Assembly (NCBI GenBank): GCA_023511455.1
Contig: JAIMBJ010000023.1
Location: 1 to 54,727 of the forward strand
Direction: 5' to 3'
Length of the DNA stretch: 54,727 nucleotides
Origin: Bacillota bacterium
Lineage (GTDB): Bacteria > Armatimonadota > HRBIN16
Shown here: positions 41,772 to 53,200 of the stretch, in pieces
Numbering within the stretch: the stretch's first letter is position 1
Layout: each line of letters starts with the position of its first letter
Notes under the pieces: model-generated
Databases searched by the model: none
The model's input: only the letters and a program-made list of their open reading frames with translations
What the model was told of the DNA's origin: nothing
Made by a program: the position numbers and the translations under genes

Positions 41772-41812
41772 GTACTTACTACAAATACTTGCTTTCTGGG
41801 GAGGGATACACG

Positions 41813-43282
41813 ATGGTACGGCGACATCACTGGCGACAGGTGGTGTGCTGCGTCATCCTGACGTACCTATGCCTGGCTCCACCGGCGCTTTCACAACGTC
41901 TTATCTGGCTCGGCACGTTGGGAGGCAGTGAGAGCGAGGCGTACGCCGTCTCCGACAACGGTATCGTGGTTGGGCAGGCGAGCACAGGTTACGGCGGTTA
42001 TAACGCTTTCCGCTGGGTTGACGGAGTCATGCAGAACTTGAATGTGGCGGGAAACGGGTCGGCACATGGTTGTTCTCCAGATGGCTCCGTAGTGGTAGGT
42101 CGCTCTACCGACAGAGGAGCATTTCGCTGGACAGCACCGGGCGGGGTACAGTATCTTGGTGGGCTGGGTGCTTCGGACGTCTGTGCAGATGGTTCGGTGG
42201 TTTGCGGGTGGGCATACTTTGGTGCGTCGCGCCGTGCGTTCCTCTGGACAGCGGATACCGGTCTGCAGGAACTGGGCTCGCTGGGAGGAGGCGATAGCGT
42301 GGCACGAGGCATCTCCGCAGACGGAGCGGTGGTTGTGGGGGATTCCAACAGGTCAGACTTCCGTCGCCATGCCTTCCGGTGGACGGGGGATGCAGGAATG
42401 CAGGACCTCGGTACACTGGGAGGTTTGGAGAGTTGCGCTTACGATGTGTCTGCGGACGGCAGCGTCGTGGTCGGTAGCGCCAGCCGTGCCGGAAGTGCAT
42501 CGCCACGCGCCTTTCGCTGGACTGCAAGCGGAGGAATGCAGGACCTTGGCACACTGGGAGGCAGTCAGTCTGTCGCCCGGGCGGTCTCGGCAAACGGCGA
42601 GGTGGTGGTCGGGGATTCTCAGCCCGTTGGGGCGTCGTGGAGCCGTGCGTTCGGCTGGACACAGTCTGGTGGGATGGAGAACCTGAACACCTCCTATGCC
42701 GCCCTGTTAACACCCGGGTCACACCTGGGGGTTGCTTATGGCATCTCGCCCAACGGACGTTTCATCGTCGGCAAAGGCTGGAATGCCGAGACGAGGCGCA
42801 ACGAAGCCTTTCTCCTGGATACAGGACTCCGCACGTTCCGGATTTGGGGACGTATTGAACTACGCGACTTCGTCGGAGATGTGACGCAAGTGCCCATCGG
42901 CATGGAGCTGCGACAGGGCGGCGTGCCTGTGCGCACCGAGACCATCTTCCTGAACGCGGACGGCAACTACACCATCCCCGACGTGGAAAACGGTACCTAC
43001 GACCTCGCCTTCAAAGCCAGTCACTGGCTGCGGACGGTAGTGGCAGGAGTACAGGTTAGCGATATGGACGTGAGCGGGGTCGATGTCTCTCTCACCAACG
43101 GTGACGTGGACGGCGACAACGAGGTGACACTGTTTGACTTTGGCGCGCTGGTGGCGGCTTTCGGCTCGGTGCCGGGCGATGGCAACTGGAACCCTGATGC
43201 GGATTTCGACGGGGATGAAGAGGTCACCCTGTTTGACTTCGGCATTCTGGTGGGCAACTTCGGTGCGGTAGGGGACGAATAG
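41813..43282 (+). CDS. Exported HAF-repeat beta-propeller-like protein with dockerin-like C-terminus
   Basis: A 489-aa secreted protein: signal peptide (VVCCVILTYLCLAPPALSQ), then six to seven extracellular HAF-type repeats (about 30-330, consensus ...LGTLGG..S.A..VS.DGSVVVG), a carboxypeptidase-regulatory-like beta domain (IWGRIELRDFVGDVTQVPIG...DLAFKASHWLRTVV) and two EF-hand-like repeats at the end (GDVDGDNEVTLFDFGALVAA and FDGDEEVTLFDFGILVGNFG). The paired DxDGDxxVT repeats resemble dockerins. ATG 41813 has GGGGAGGG seven bases upstream. Likely a surface or secreted calcium-binding protein; a partner cohesin was not seen. Confidence 0.75.
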   Translation: MVRRHHWRQVVCCVILTYLCLAPPALSQRLIWLGTLGGSESEAYAVSDNGIVVGQASTGYGGYNAFRWVDGVMQNLNVAGNGSAHGCSPDGSVVVGRSTDRGAFRWTAPGGVQYLGGLGASDVCADGSVVCGWAYFGASRRAFLWTADTGLQELGSLGGGDSVARGISADGAVVVGDSNRSDFRRHAFRWTGDAGMQDLGTLGGLESCAYDVSADGSVVVGSASRAGSASPRAFRWTASGGMQDLGTLGGSQSVARAVSANGEVVVGDSQPVGASWSRAFGWTQSGGMENLNTSYAALLTPGSHLGVAYGISPNGRFIVGKGWNAETRRNEAFLLDTGLRTFRIWGRIELRDFVGDVTQVPIGMELRQGGVPVRTETIFLNADGNYTIPDVENGTYDLAFKASHWLRTVVAGVQVSDMDVSGVDVSLTNGDVDGDNEVTLFDFGALVAAFGSVPGDGNWNPDADFDGDEEVTLFDFGILVGNFGAVGDE

Positions 43283-43303
43283 TTCGGAAGCAACGGGAGC
43301 AGG

Positions 43304-43609
43304 CTATCCCTGACACGAGGGATATATCACCACGCCTTCCTGAATGATACGCTCTTTGAGTAGTTCCTGCGGCAGGGTGTCGAAACGCACCATGTCTATC
43401 TGGTAGATAATGGGTGATTCCTCGATCTGCTCGCACAGGTCTGCCCACTCGGCGGGAGACATGTCGGGGGCGATGATAGCGAGGTCGATATCAGAGGTGC
43501 GGCGCGCGGTGCCGGTAGCACGGGAACCGAAGAGTAATACCCTTTGAATCGTCGGGAAGCGCGAGAAAATGTCCTGCAGCACTTTCAGGTCGTCCTCCCG
43601 CACCTGCAT
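43304..43609 (-). CDS. MNT-type minimal nucleotidyltransferase (HI0073 family)
   Basis: A 101-aa protein with the nucleotidyltransferase core RVLLFGSRATGTARRTSDID (GS...SDID, about residues 23-42) followed by a third acidic position in QIDMVRFD. It is the partner of the HEPN-like gene upstream (43616), whose stop lies six bases away, with GGAGGA before ATG 43609. In HEPN/MNT modules the MNT subunit inhibits the HEPN protein, usually by modifying it. Confidence 0.85.
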   Translation of the reverse strand: MQVREDDLKVLQDIFSRFPTIQRVLLFGSRATGTARRTSDIDLAIIAPDMSPAEWADLCEQIEESPIIYQIDMVRFDTLPQELLKERIIQEGVVIYPSCQG

Positions 43610-43615
43610 CGCCAG

Positions 43616-44023
43616 CTACTCCTCCCAAGCGATGTTTTGCAGACGTCGCGCCGCCTCTTCCAGCAAGACGATATGCTGGCTGGCGATGCGCTGGTATATC
43701 GCTTCGGCAAGCGCCTCGTCGTAGGTGTGCGAGGTGAGATTGCGGTCATCCAGCATCGCCATCCACCCGTCACCTTCCGAATCTGAGGGAATAATGCCGG
43801 CTTCGAACGCCTCACGCAGCACACGACGCGGGCTGTTCGCCTCATAGCCGAGATGGTGCAGGTAGACCTGCAGGGTTTTCCACAGCAGTTCGAAGGTGAA
43901 CTCGAATCGCTGGATCACGCCGTCGCGGACGACCTCACTGTAGGGCATCGCGAGTGCTTCTCGCAACCGCTGCAATGCCTGGTGGAACAGTCGGCGTCGT
44001 TGCTCAAACCGCTGCTGGCTCAT
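43616..44023 (-). CDS. HI0074-type HEPN partner protein
   Basis: A 135-aa all-helical protein of the nucleotidyltransferase-substrate-binding/HEPN type. Helices 1-2 include GVIQRFEFTFELLWKTLQVY, the family hallmark, and the DDRNLTSHTYDEALAEA segment (R94-x4-H99) matches the HEPN Rx4-6H active-site motif. ATG 44023 is chosen because it lies four bases after the MglA-like stop; the longer start at 44047 overlaps that gene. It may be a toxin-like RNase held by the MNT partner, or a benign subunit of unknown substrate. Confidence 0.8.
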   Translation of the reverse strand: MSQQRFEQRRRLFHQALQRLREALAMPYSEVVRDGVIQRFEFTFELLWKTLQVYLHHLGYEANSPRRVLREAFEAGIIPSDSEGDGWMAMLDDRNLTSHTYDEALAEAIYQRIASQHIVLLEEAARRLQNIAWEE

Positions 44024-44027
44024 GGTG

Positions 44028-45539
<1,512 letters not shown>

Positions 45540-45626
45540 TCTGCACCCCTCTTCCAGTACGAACTCCTGAAAACAGTTTTCGCCTTGCACGGTGCGGAGT
45601 CCTTGCATCCAGACCCGCTGGCTCCC

Positions 45627-46397
45627 TTACAACCGGGGTACCGTGAGCCCCCCGTCCACCATGATGACCGCGCCCGTCGAGTAGGACAGGTCGCCTCGCA
45701 CCAGCATCGCCACCGCTTTGCCCACGTCATCGGGCGTGCCCCAGCGAGGCTGCAGGGTAAGCCCTTCTGCGATAAGACGGTCATAGCGCTCCTGAACGGG
45801 GGCGGTCATGTCGGTGCGGATAATGCCGGGGCGCACCTCGTAAACGGGGATGCCGAACTCCGCCAGCCGCACCGCCCACAGTTGCGCGGCCATCGACAGC
45901 CCTGCTTTGGAGATACAGTAGTCGCCGCGGTTGACCGATGCCACCGTGGCGGAGATGGAAGTGATGAACACGATACAGGCGGAGAAATCGGGGTCGGCTT
46001 GCTTCTGTTCGATCATCCAGCGGGCGACCGCCTGCGTCAGGAAGTAGGGCGCCTGCAGGTTGATGCGAATCAGCCGCTCGAAGCTCTCCTCACCTGCCTC
46101 CAGGATGTCCGCCCGCACCTGTGGGGCGACGCCCGCGTTGTTGACCAGTACGTTCAGCCTTCCGAACCGCTCGCGAACCGCCTGCACCAGTTGCTGGCGT
46201 TGCTCCGGCTGCGAGATGTCCGCCTGAAAATACTCGACCGGCGGGCCCGACTGGCACAGTCCCTCCAGCACCGCCCTCACTGCCTCAGCCGGGCGCACAC
46301 CGTTGAGCGCAAGCGCATAACCCTCCTGCGCCAGACATCGCGCGATGCCCAGGCCGATGCCCCGCGTTCCACCAGTAATGAGAGCCACAGGGTGCAT
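45627..46397 (-). CDS. Short-chain dehydrogenase/reductase
   Basis: A 256-aa SDR: ALITGGTRGIGLGIARCLAQ (nucleotide loop), LNVLVNNAGVAP, FITSISATVASVNRGDYCIS with the catalytic Ser and Tyr-x3-Lys (YCISK), and PGIIRTDMTAPV. The substrate pocket cannot be read; 3-ketoacyl-ACP reductase-like and sugar/polyol dehydrogenases share this pattern, and the carbohydrate context favours the latter. ATG 46397 lies two bases after the stop of the upstream GHL-like gene, so the two are coupled. Confidence 0.88.
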   Translation of the reverse strand: MHPVALITGGTRGIGLGIARCLAQEGYALALNGVRPAEAVRAVLEGLCQSGPPVEYFQADISQPEQRQQLVQAVRERFGRLNVLVNNAGVAPQVRADILEAGEESFERLIRINLQAPYFLTQAVARWMIEQKQADPDFSACIVFITSISATVASVNRGDYCISKAGLSMAAQLWAVRLAEFGIPVYEVRPGIIRTDMTAPVQERYDRLIAEGLTLQPRWGTPDDVGKAVAMLVRGDLSYSTGAVIMVDGGLTVPRL

Positions 46398-46399
46398 AG

Positions 46400-48040
46400 T
46401 TACTTTATCGCCACCACCGTCCACAGTCCTGCGTTTTTGACCTCCACCGCCATACGTTCTTTTGTCTTCTGGAGAGTGGTTGTCATTGCCCTGCCCTCCG
46501 GTGAGAGGACGGTTGCCTCCCGTGGGGAGATGCCCAAACGCTGGAGCAACACGCCGCCAAGGCGCAAGGTGGCATCGGCAGGGACAACGCCGTCCGTCTC
46601 CACCCGATAGTCACGATTCAGCAGGTGAATGACCACAGGATAGCCTCCTCGCTGCGCACGCCGGCGCAGGGAGACGACAAACTTGCTCTTGCTCTCCACC
46701 TGCAGCTGGTTCTGGGTCTCTTCAGGCAGGTTTGTCGGCGTGTGCTCTGCGGTTAGCACGCGATACCCGCTCGCTCGAAGATTGCCGGCGATGTGGGTGC
46801 GTCTGTCGGGCGTGCGGTACAGGACGGCAAAGGGCACGCTGGCTTCCAGCATCGCCAGAGCCAGACGCTTTGCCGCTTCGAAACGCGCTTCATCTATCTC
46901 CAGCAGCGTATTCGTCAGGAACAGGTATCCGTCGAAAAGGTCGCGGTGCTCGCGCACAAAGCGGTACAGGTGGGTGAAATCCTCCGGCTTGCCCCGCCAC
47001 CAGTGCGTGCCCTTCTCCGGCGTGTAGCACCACTGGTTGTGCGGCACCATGAACACCGAACCGAAGGCGTACGCCTGTGCCACCCATGCGCGCACCAGCC
47101 CCGGCTTCTCGTTGGCGGCAATCCACGCCCAGTCCCAGCCGCTCGCCGTCGCAGTCTGACGCTTGTTAAACGCCTCGACCAGCCGATACACGAACAGCGG
47201 TTCTACTGAGATACCTTTCTGACTGGCATGGTGGTCTACCTCCCCGCAGAAGTAGTCCACCAGAGGCTCTACCAGCAACGCCTCGGGACTGGACGCGCTG
47301 GAGTTGACACTGCGCAGCAGCGGTTTGCGCATCAGGTTTTCAGCCTTCTCGTACACCTGCCGGATGAGTTGCGCCACCGCTTCGCGCTGGAACTGCTGGA
47401 ACTCCGCCCCGAAAGGAACCTTCCAGGGATTCTGACGGTATTGTGCAGCAGTGATGCCAGCCTGTCTCAAGTGCTCGCGGTAGTCGAAGCGTTCTGCTTC
47501 GGACGCGCTCAGTTTGCCCTTGCGATTCAGGTATTCGCGGAAGGCGGTCATGCAATGCCGGCAGAAGCATCCACCGTTCCATGCGGCACAGGCGGAAGTA
47601 CCCCGATAGTCGTCAATATGCAGCCCGTCTATCGGTGCAAGACACGCCCGCTCGGTCTGGTCCATCAGATAGGCGCGATAATCTGGGCTGTTGGTGCAGA
47701 ACCAGTAGGCGGGGTGCCCCTTGTGCGAATGGTCGTGCAGCCACGGCACGGTCAGCGGGTTGCCGTCGAGGTCGCGGCATACAGATTGCATGAAGGTGTC
47801 CGGGCGGAAATCGATGAAACCGGCGAAGTCCACCAGAAAGTCCACGCTGGCGCAGTAGCGCATATTTCGTCGCTTCGCCTCGGAGACGCGGGTGCGGAAC
47901 TCTTCCAGCGGGCGTCCCTCGCGCTGCCGTGTCCTGCCTCCCCAACCGGTAACCGTTCCTCGGTAGAGGTCGTACTGTTCCGGTTCCGGTGCATACATGA
48001 ACACCACATCACTGGCTTCAATACGCGGTCGTGCTGGCAT
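46400..48040 (-). CDS. GHL-type putative glycoside hydrolase
   Basis: A 546-aa protein with no signal peptide. The TIM-barrel-like region has SEAKRRNMRYCASVDFLVDF, then DGLHIDDYRGTSACAAWNGG followed by CFCRHCMTAFREYL; the HIDDYRG acidic pair at a strand end and the CxxC are typical of uncharacterised GHL-type barrels. Residues 270-380 continue with QKGISVEPLFVYRLVEAFNK and GWDWAWIAANEKPGLV, and the C-terminus is a beta domain. AAGGAGGA six bases before ATG 48040 supports the start. Probably acts on a glycan or oligosaccharide delivered by the same island. Confidence 0.65.
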   Translation of the reverse strand: MPARPRIEASDVVFMYAPEPEQYDLYRGTVTGWGGRTRQREGRPLEEFRTRVSEAKRRNMRYCASVDFLVDFAGFIDFRPDTFMQSVCRDLDGNPLTVPWLHDHSHKGHPAYWFCTNSPDYRAYLMDQTERACLAPIDGLHIDDYRGTSACAAWNGGCFCRHCMTAFREYLNRKGKLSASEAERFDYREHLRQAGITAAQYRQNPWKVPFGAEFQQFQREAVAQLIRQVYEKAENLMRKPLLRSVNSSASSPEALLVEPLVDYFCGEVDHHASQKGISVEPLFVYRLVEAFNKRQTATASGWDWAWIAANEKPGLVRAWVAQAYAFGSVFMVPHNQWCYTPEKGTHWWRGKPEDFTHLYRFVREHRDLFDGYLFLTNTLLEIDEARFEAAKRLALAMLEASVPFAVLYRTPDRRTHIAGNLRASGYRVLTAEHTPTNLPEETQNQLQVESKSKFVVSLRRRAQRGGYPVVIHLLNRDYRVETDGVVPADATLRLGGVLLQRLGISPREATVLSPEGRAMTTTLQKTKERMAVEVKNAGLWTVVAIK

Positions 48041-48043
48041 TTT

Positions 48044-48505
48044 TTATCCTCCTTGAGTGATGTGGTCTATCAGCTGCGCTGGCGTCCAGGCCGCAACCTC
48101 GCGGTAGCGGGTGAAGTCGTCGAGGTTGAGGGTCAATATGTCCCCAATGCGGTGCGCTACTGCGAACGCCACCAGCCGCGCGTCATGCACCTCTTTGCCT
48201 TTGACCTCGTATTGTCTTACCAGCTGCAGCCACCGCTCCGCGATGTCCGGCGGTTCAGGGAGCAGCGGAATGCTGCGGACAATGGTGGTAATGCCAGTGA
48301 AAACCTGCTCTGTATCCAATCCCAGCCCGTTTGTCTCGCGCGGGCGCGTGCTGACTGCCCAGAACTCGATCAACGATTGCGCGCACAGATACAGACGCAC
48401 ACCCTGTTGCAAGCTAACCTGAACCACCTGCTCGCAGACGGCACGCTCAGGACTGTCGAGGTCTCTCAGCCGCACGAGAACGTTACTGTCCACCAGGTAG
48501 GCCAT
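48044..48505 (-). CDS. PIN-domain protein (VapC-like toxin)
   Basis: A 153-aa PIN-domain RNase. Acidic catalytic residues appear in the expected order: VDSNVL (Asp6), SLIEFW (Glu47), KEVHDARLVA (Asp108) and LNLDDF (Asp129/130). It follows a DUF104 antitoxin-like gene with two bases between them, typical of a toxin-antitoxin operon. ATG 48505 has GAGGAC upstream. It would cleave RNA when free of its antitoxin; target unknown. Confidence 0.85.
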   Translation of the reverse strand: MAYLVDSNVLVRLRDLDSPERAVCEQVVQVSLQQGVRLYLCAQSLIEFWAVSTRPRETNGLGLDTEQVFTGITTIVRSIPLLPEPPDIAERWLQLVRQYEVKGKEVHDARLVAFAVAHRIGDILTLNLDDFTRYREVAAWTPAQLIDHITQGG

Positions 48506-48507
48506 CT

Positions 48508-48741
48508 TTAGTCCTCATAGATGGTTTCGCGTCGCAACGCTTCAGGCGGTAGATTAACGCCACGCACTCCCCCTTCCACAAATCGCCGCAGCGCCTCCAG
48601 CCGCTCTTCTACCGGGAGCTCCTCCGCCTTCGGTAACGGCTCCAGCAACATCATCGTGACCGTTTGTCCCGCCTGCAAATCCAGCGGCTCCTCTGGAACC
48701 AGTACCCTGCCGTCATATCGCGCCCGAATCAGCGTCTTCAT
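48508..48741 (-). CDS. DUF104-type antitoxin-like protein
   Basis: A 77-aa protein with the DUF104 beginning KTLIRARYDGRVLVPEEPLD and GQTVTMMLLEPLP, an AbrB-like beta-barrel, followed by an acidic helical tail (VEERLEALRRFVEGG, EALRRETIYED) that likely binds the PIN partner. ATG 48741 has GGAGG eight bases upstream; the ORF start at 48759 lacks one. Such proteins usually bind their own promoter as well as the toxin. Confidence 0.8.
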   Translation of the reverse strand: MKTLIRARYDGRVLVPEEPLDLQAGQTVTMMLLEPLPKAEELPVEERLEALRRFVEGGVRGVNLPPEALRRETIYED

Positions 48742-48771
48742 GGCAAACACCTCCACCATGATTGTACCCGC

Positions 48772-50157
48772 TCACCCGTCACGACCGAAGAACGCATAAT
48801 ATCCCTCCCCCTTTGCCAGCCGCTGCACGTAAAGGCACGCCTCGCGCAGGTGGTAATCACCCCACATGCTGGACTCGCCGCAGGGGATGCGCCGTCCCTC
48901 GGGCACGTGGTCCCAGCCGTTCGGGCGGTGGTATACGCTGTGTAGCAGCAGCCCCTGATGCGATTCGTCCATGCTCAGGTAAGGCTCTTCCAGCAGACGG
49001 CGTAGAACGGTCAAACCCGCCTGCCCGTAACGATGACCTTCCTGCTCGCGCCCGTTTGCGCTCAGCCAATGCCCCAGTCGCAGCAACGCCTGGCACGCAA
49101 TCGCCGCCGCCGAGCTGTCCACCGGCTCCCGGTCGTTGAACGGGTCGGCAGGACGATTCAGATAGTCTCCCAGTTCGCGCAGCCCGGGCGCGCCGGTGTC
49201 CCAGTAGGGGATGCCGTCGGTGGGGGTGTTCTCGATGAAGAAATCGGCGGTCGCCAGCGCGGGCTGTAGCAGCATCGCCTGCACCGCCTCACGTCCCCCA
49301 AAGGGTTGCAAGTCGGCGTCGCTAAGCGTATCGACAAACTCCAGCTGCTCCGCGAAGCCCAGCATCACCCATGCCAGCCCGCGCGTCCATGTGCTGAACG
49401 GCGAGTAGCCCTGCTGCGTAGAGGGGCAACGGTAGCTGCCGTCGTTCGGGTTGAACAGGCTCTCATGCGCCACGCGCCCGCGCACGTCGTAGATGTCTCG
49501 CCCTTCGCCGTAGTACACCGTGTAGCGGGTAGTAGTGCGCGCGTGGGTGATCAATCGCTCCAGCAGCGACACCGTGCGGTCGCCCTCCGTTTTCAGCACA
49601 TGTCCCAGCCGATGCGCCAGCGCAAGCACGCGCAGGGTGCGCATGGTGTCCGCGAACAGCGAGTGCGGCCCGTTGAACGAATAGATATAGCCGCCTCCGT
49701 CTGCCGTGCGCGCCCATCGGCTCGCCTGCACCGCCCCGCTGCAGCGGATTGCCAGCTCGCACAACCGACGCTCGCCTTCGTCGACAGGAAGACGTCCTTC
49801 CCCCATCAACCGCCACAGGTTGCCGTAGGTGCTGATGATGTTAAAGCCGTGGTCATGCACGCCCATGTGGGTGATGTGTACAGGGATGTGGCGATACGTC
49901 CCCTCGCGCCCAAGGTGCAGGAAACTCTCATCACCGGTGGCGTCATACTGCAGCAGCGCGGAACCGAACTGGAAGCCGTGTGTCCAGTCCGTCCACGCGC
50001 GGCTGGCGTACCGCCCCTTCACCGTAAACACCGGCGCGCCCATTTCTGGTGACCATGTTTGCTCGATATCCAGTATCTTCGCCGCCGACAGCTGCCACAT
50101 TCGCTCGATGGCAGGGAGCAGGTCGGACGGCGACAGGTTGTTATCCACATGGAGCAT
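48772..50157 (-). CDS. GH88-like unsaturated glucuronyl hydrolase
   Basis: A 461-aa (alpha/alpha)6-barrel protein. VHDHGFNIISTYGNLWRLMG gives one catalytic-type Asp, and NGPHSLFADTMRTLRVLALA (FAD-TM) the position equivalent to the second Asp of unsaturated glucuronyl hydrolases; WTDWTHGFQFGSALL and YSPFSTWTRGLAWVMLGFAE are also typical. It removes unsaturated uronic acids made by polysaccharide lyases. ATG 50157 has GGAGG nine bases upstream; the long frame to 50454 lies in the divergent GH106-like gene. No signal peptide. Confidence 0.75.
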   Translation of the reverse strand: MLHVDNNLSPSDLLPAIERMWQLSAAKILDIEQTWSPEMGAPVFTVKGRYASRAWTDWTHGFQFGSALLQYDATGDESFLHLGREGTYRHIPVHITHMGVHDHGFNIISTYGNLWRLMGEGRLPVDEGERRLCELAIRCSGAVQASRWARTADGGGYIYSFNGPHSLFADTMRTLRVLALAHRLGHVLKTEGDRTVSLLERLITHARTTTRYTVYYGEGRDIYDVRGRVAHESLFNPNDGSYRCPSTQQGYSPFSTWTRGLAWVMLGFAEQLEFVDTLSDADLQPFGGREAVQAMLLQPALATADFFIENTPTDGIPYWDTGAPGLRELGDYLNRPADPFNDREPVDSSAAAIACQALLRLGHWLSANGREQEGHRYGQAGLTVLRRLLEEPYLSMDESHQGLLLHSVYHRPNGWDHVPEGRRIPCGESSMWGDYHLREACLYVQRLAKGEGYYAFFGRDG

Positions 50158-50290
50158 GAGAGAACGCCTCCTAACGATAATCTTTTTTCTTAGTGGGCAA
50201 GCAGATAACCTGCCCGAACCGCCAAAAGGGATGACCGCGCGAGTAGCGAATACAGACCCGTCTGAACTCTGATGGAAACAGGAGCGAGCG

Positions 50291-53200
50291 ATGAACACCG
50301 AAGCATTCCGAAAACCCGACAGCATCTTGCGTCCTGCGCCTTTCTGGGCGATTAACGACAGGCTCGACCCGAACGAGGTCGCCCGACAGATGGCGGATAT
50401 GATTCGCGTCGGATTGTCGGGCGGCTTTTTCCACTCGCGGCACGGTCTCATCACCGACTATCTGGGCGAGGAGTGGTTTGCTGCCATGCGTGCCGCGCTG
50501 CAGGCGGCGAGGGAACACGACGGCTACCTCTGGCTGTATGACGAGGACCTCTGGCCGAGTGGCAACGCGGGTGGGCAGGTCGCGGGCATGAAGGACGAAT
50601 ACCGCGCCGCCACGCTCAACGCCATTCTCGTCGCGCCCGGCGAGCCGGAACCCACCCTGCACGAAGACCAGGCACTGCGCGCCTGCTACGCCATTAAGAA
50701 GCGCGACCGCCTGACCCTGCTGGAAGCCGAGCAGGTGCCGCTGGACAGGCTAGAATCGGCGCGCCAGTACGAGAGGCTGCTCCTCGTGCGTACCTATCAG
50801 CCCAAAACCGGCTGGTGGGGCGGCGAGTCCTACGCCAACCTGCTGCACCCCGAAGCCATGCGCGAGTTCATCCGCCTCACCCACGAGCGCTACTACGGCG
50901 AGCTGGGCGAAGAGTTCGGCAAGCGCATCCCCGGTATCTTCACCGACGAGCCGCAGGTGCCCTCCGCCTCCAACGGCTTCGCGTGGTACGAGGGACTGCC
51001 AGAACGCTATCGCGAATGGACGGGGCGCGACTTCTGGCGAGACCTGCCCTATATGTTCTTCGACGGCGCGGAGGCGCGCAAAATCCGTCTGCTGATGCAC
51101 CGCACCATCCTGCGCCAATTTCTGGAGGCGTACAGCAAGCCCATCTACGAATGGTGCGAACAACACGGACTGGAACACACCGGGCACTACAACGCCGAGG
51201 ATACCTTCCACGGGCAGATTGTCTGCCACTACGGCGGGATTATGGCGCACTATCGCTATCAACAGGCGCCCGGCATCGACCACCTCTGTCGCGTGGCGCA
51301 CAACCACCTGTTCACCGTCAAACAGGTCTCCTCAGCCGCCCGGCAGCTGGGCAGGAAGCGCGTGCTGACCGAAATCTTCGGCGTCAGTCGCCACACCAAC
51401 ACCTTCGAGGACTTCAAGTGGCTGGGCGACTACGACCTGGTGCTGGGAGCCAACTTCTTCTGCCCCCACCTCACGTGGTACTCCGGTAAAGGGCGGCGCA
51501 AGCGCGACTACCCGCCCAACTGGAACTACCAGCAGACCTACTGGGACGACCTCAAGCCCCTGAATGACTACTTTACCCGCGTCGCATACGCCCTGACGCG
51601 CGGCAAGGCGTCGGTGGACATCCTGCTGCTGCACTCCATCGAGAGCGCAACCGCTGCCCGACGATTCGGAGTGGAGGTGCAGGGGCAGGTGCAGGACAAC
51701 GCGCGACGCACTCCGCTGGACGTGCCCACCGCCGACCTGCGCGCGGCAGATGAGCTGGACGCGCTGATGCGCAAGACGCTGGACGCCATCCTCAACGCGG
51801 GCTATGACTGTGACCTCGGCGATGAAGGCTACATCGAGGACATGGGGCGTGTGGAAGGCGACCGCTTCGTCATCGGAGAGATGGCTTATCAGGTGGTGGT
51901 GGTGCCACCCGCCACCACGTGGAGACCGAAAACCTACGAGTTGCTCAAACAGTTTGCACACAACGGCGGCAAGGTCATCCTGCTGGGCGAGCTGCCGTCC
52001 GAGCTGGACTGCGAGCCTGCCCGCGAGAAGTGGCTGGAACTCGCCAACCATCCCAACGTGCGCTCCCTGCCCTGCGCGGTGGAAGCCATCCAGAACGCCA
52101 TCGACGAGATTGCCCCGGGCGACTTCACCCTCAAAAGTGCGGACGGCAAGGCAGTGCCCATGACCTACCTGCAGCACCGCATCGACGGGGAGGAACACAT
52201 CTTCTTCATCGTCAACTCCGACCGCAACGCTGGCAGGGACTACGTGCTGACGCTTAAAGGAGCGGCGGGCAAGCCGGTACTGAAGTGGGATGCAGTGGAG
52301 GCGACCTGCTGCCGCGTGAACGCCATACCAATCGGCAACGACCTGCGCTACGAGTTCAGCCTGCCGCCGTGCGGGTCGCTGCTGTTGACGGTAGGCGCGG
52401 ATGTGCCCAACGCGCAGGTGGAGGAACGCCTGCCCGACCTGCGACAGGGCGAGGTCATCCCCCTCCCGCAGGAGTTCGACTTCACCCGCACCGACCCGAA
52501 CGTGCTGGTCATGGACCGCATCAGCGTCTCGTTCGACGGGGGCAACACCTTCGAACCAGAGGACTACGAATGGCGGGTGCGCAAGTCGCTGGCAAAGCGG
52601 TTCGGCACGGAGGAGACCCTGCAGTGGCAGCCCTGGGTGGCGATTCGCAAACGGCTGTTCGAGGGCAAGGGAGGCGACATCGTGCTGCGCTACCGCTTCC
52701 TCAGCGACCTCGAGCAGCCGAAGAGCTATGTGGTCATCGAAGACCTGTATAAGGGCAAGCTGAAGGTGAACGGACAACCTGTTTGCTGGGATAGCGCAGA
52801 GGAGCTTGGCAGGTACTGGGACAGGGGATTCCAGATGGCGGAGATTACCTCGCTGGTGCAGCGGGGCGAGAACATTGTGGACTTCGCTGTCCACTACGAC
52901 TTTCTCACGGAGGTGGAGACCGCCTACGTGGTGGGCGATTTCGGCGTGGCGATGGTCGACCCCTTCCGGGCCAAACTGGTGGAGGAGCCGAAACGCCTGA
53001 AGGTCGGCTCGTGGAGCACGCAGGGCTATCCCTTCTACACGGGCAGGATGGTGTATCGAACGGACTTCACCGCGCCCGCTGGCAAGCGGTTGTTCCTGCG
53101 GCTGATGCGTCCATCGGGCACGCTGTTCAAGGTGCGCCTCAACGGCAAGGAGGCAGGCAGCATCCTGTGGCGACCCTACCTGCTGGAGCTCACCCCGCTG

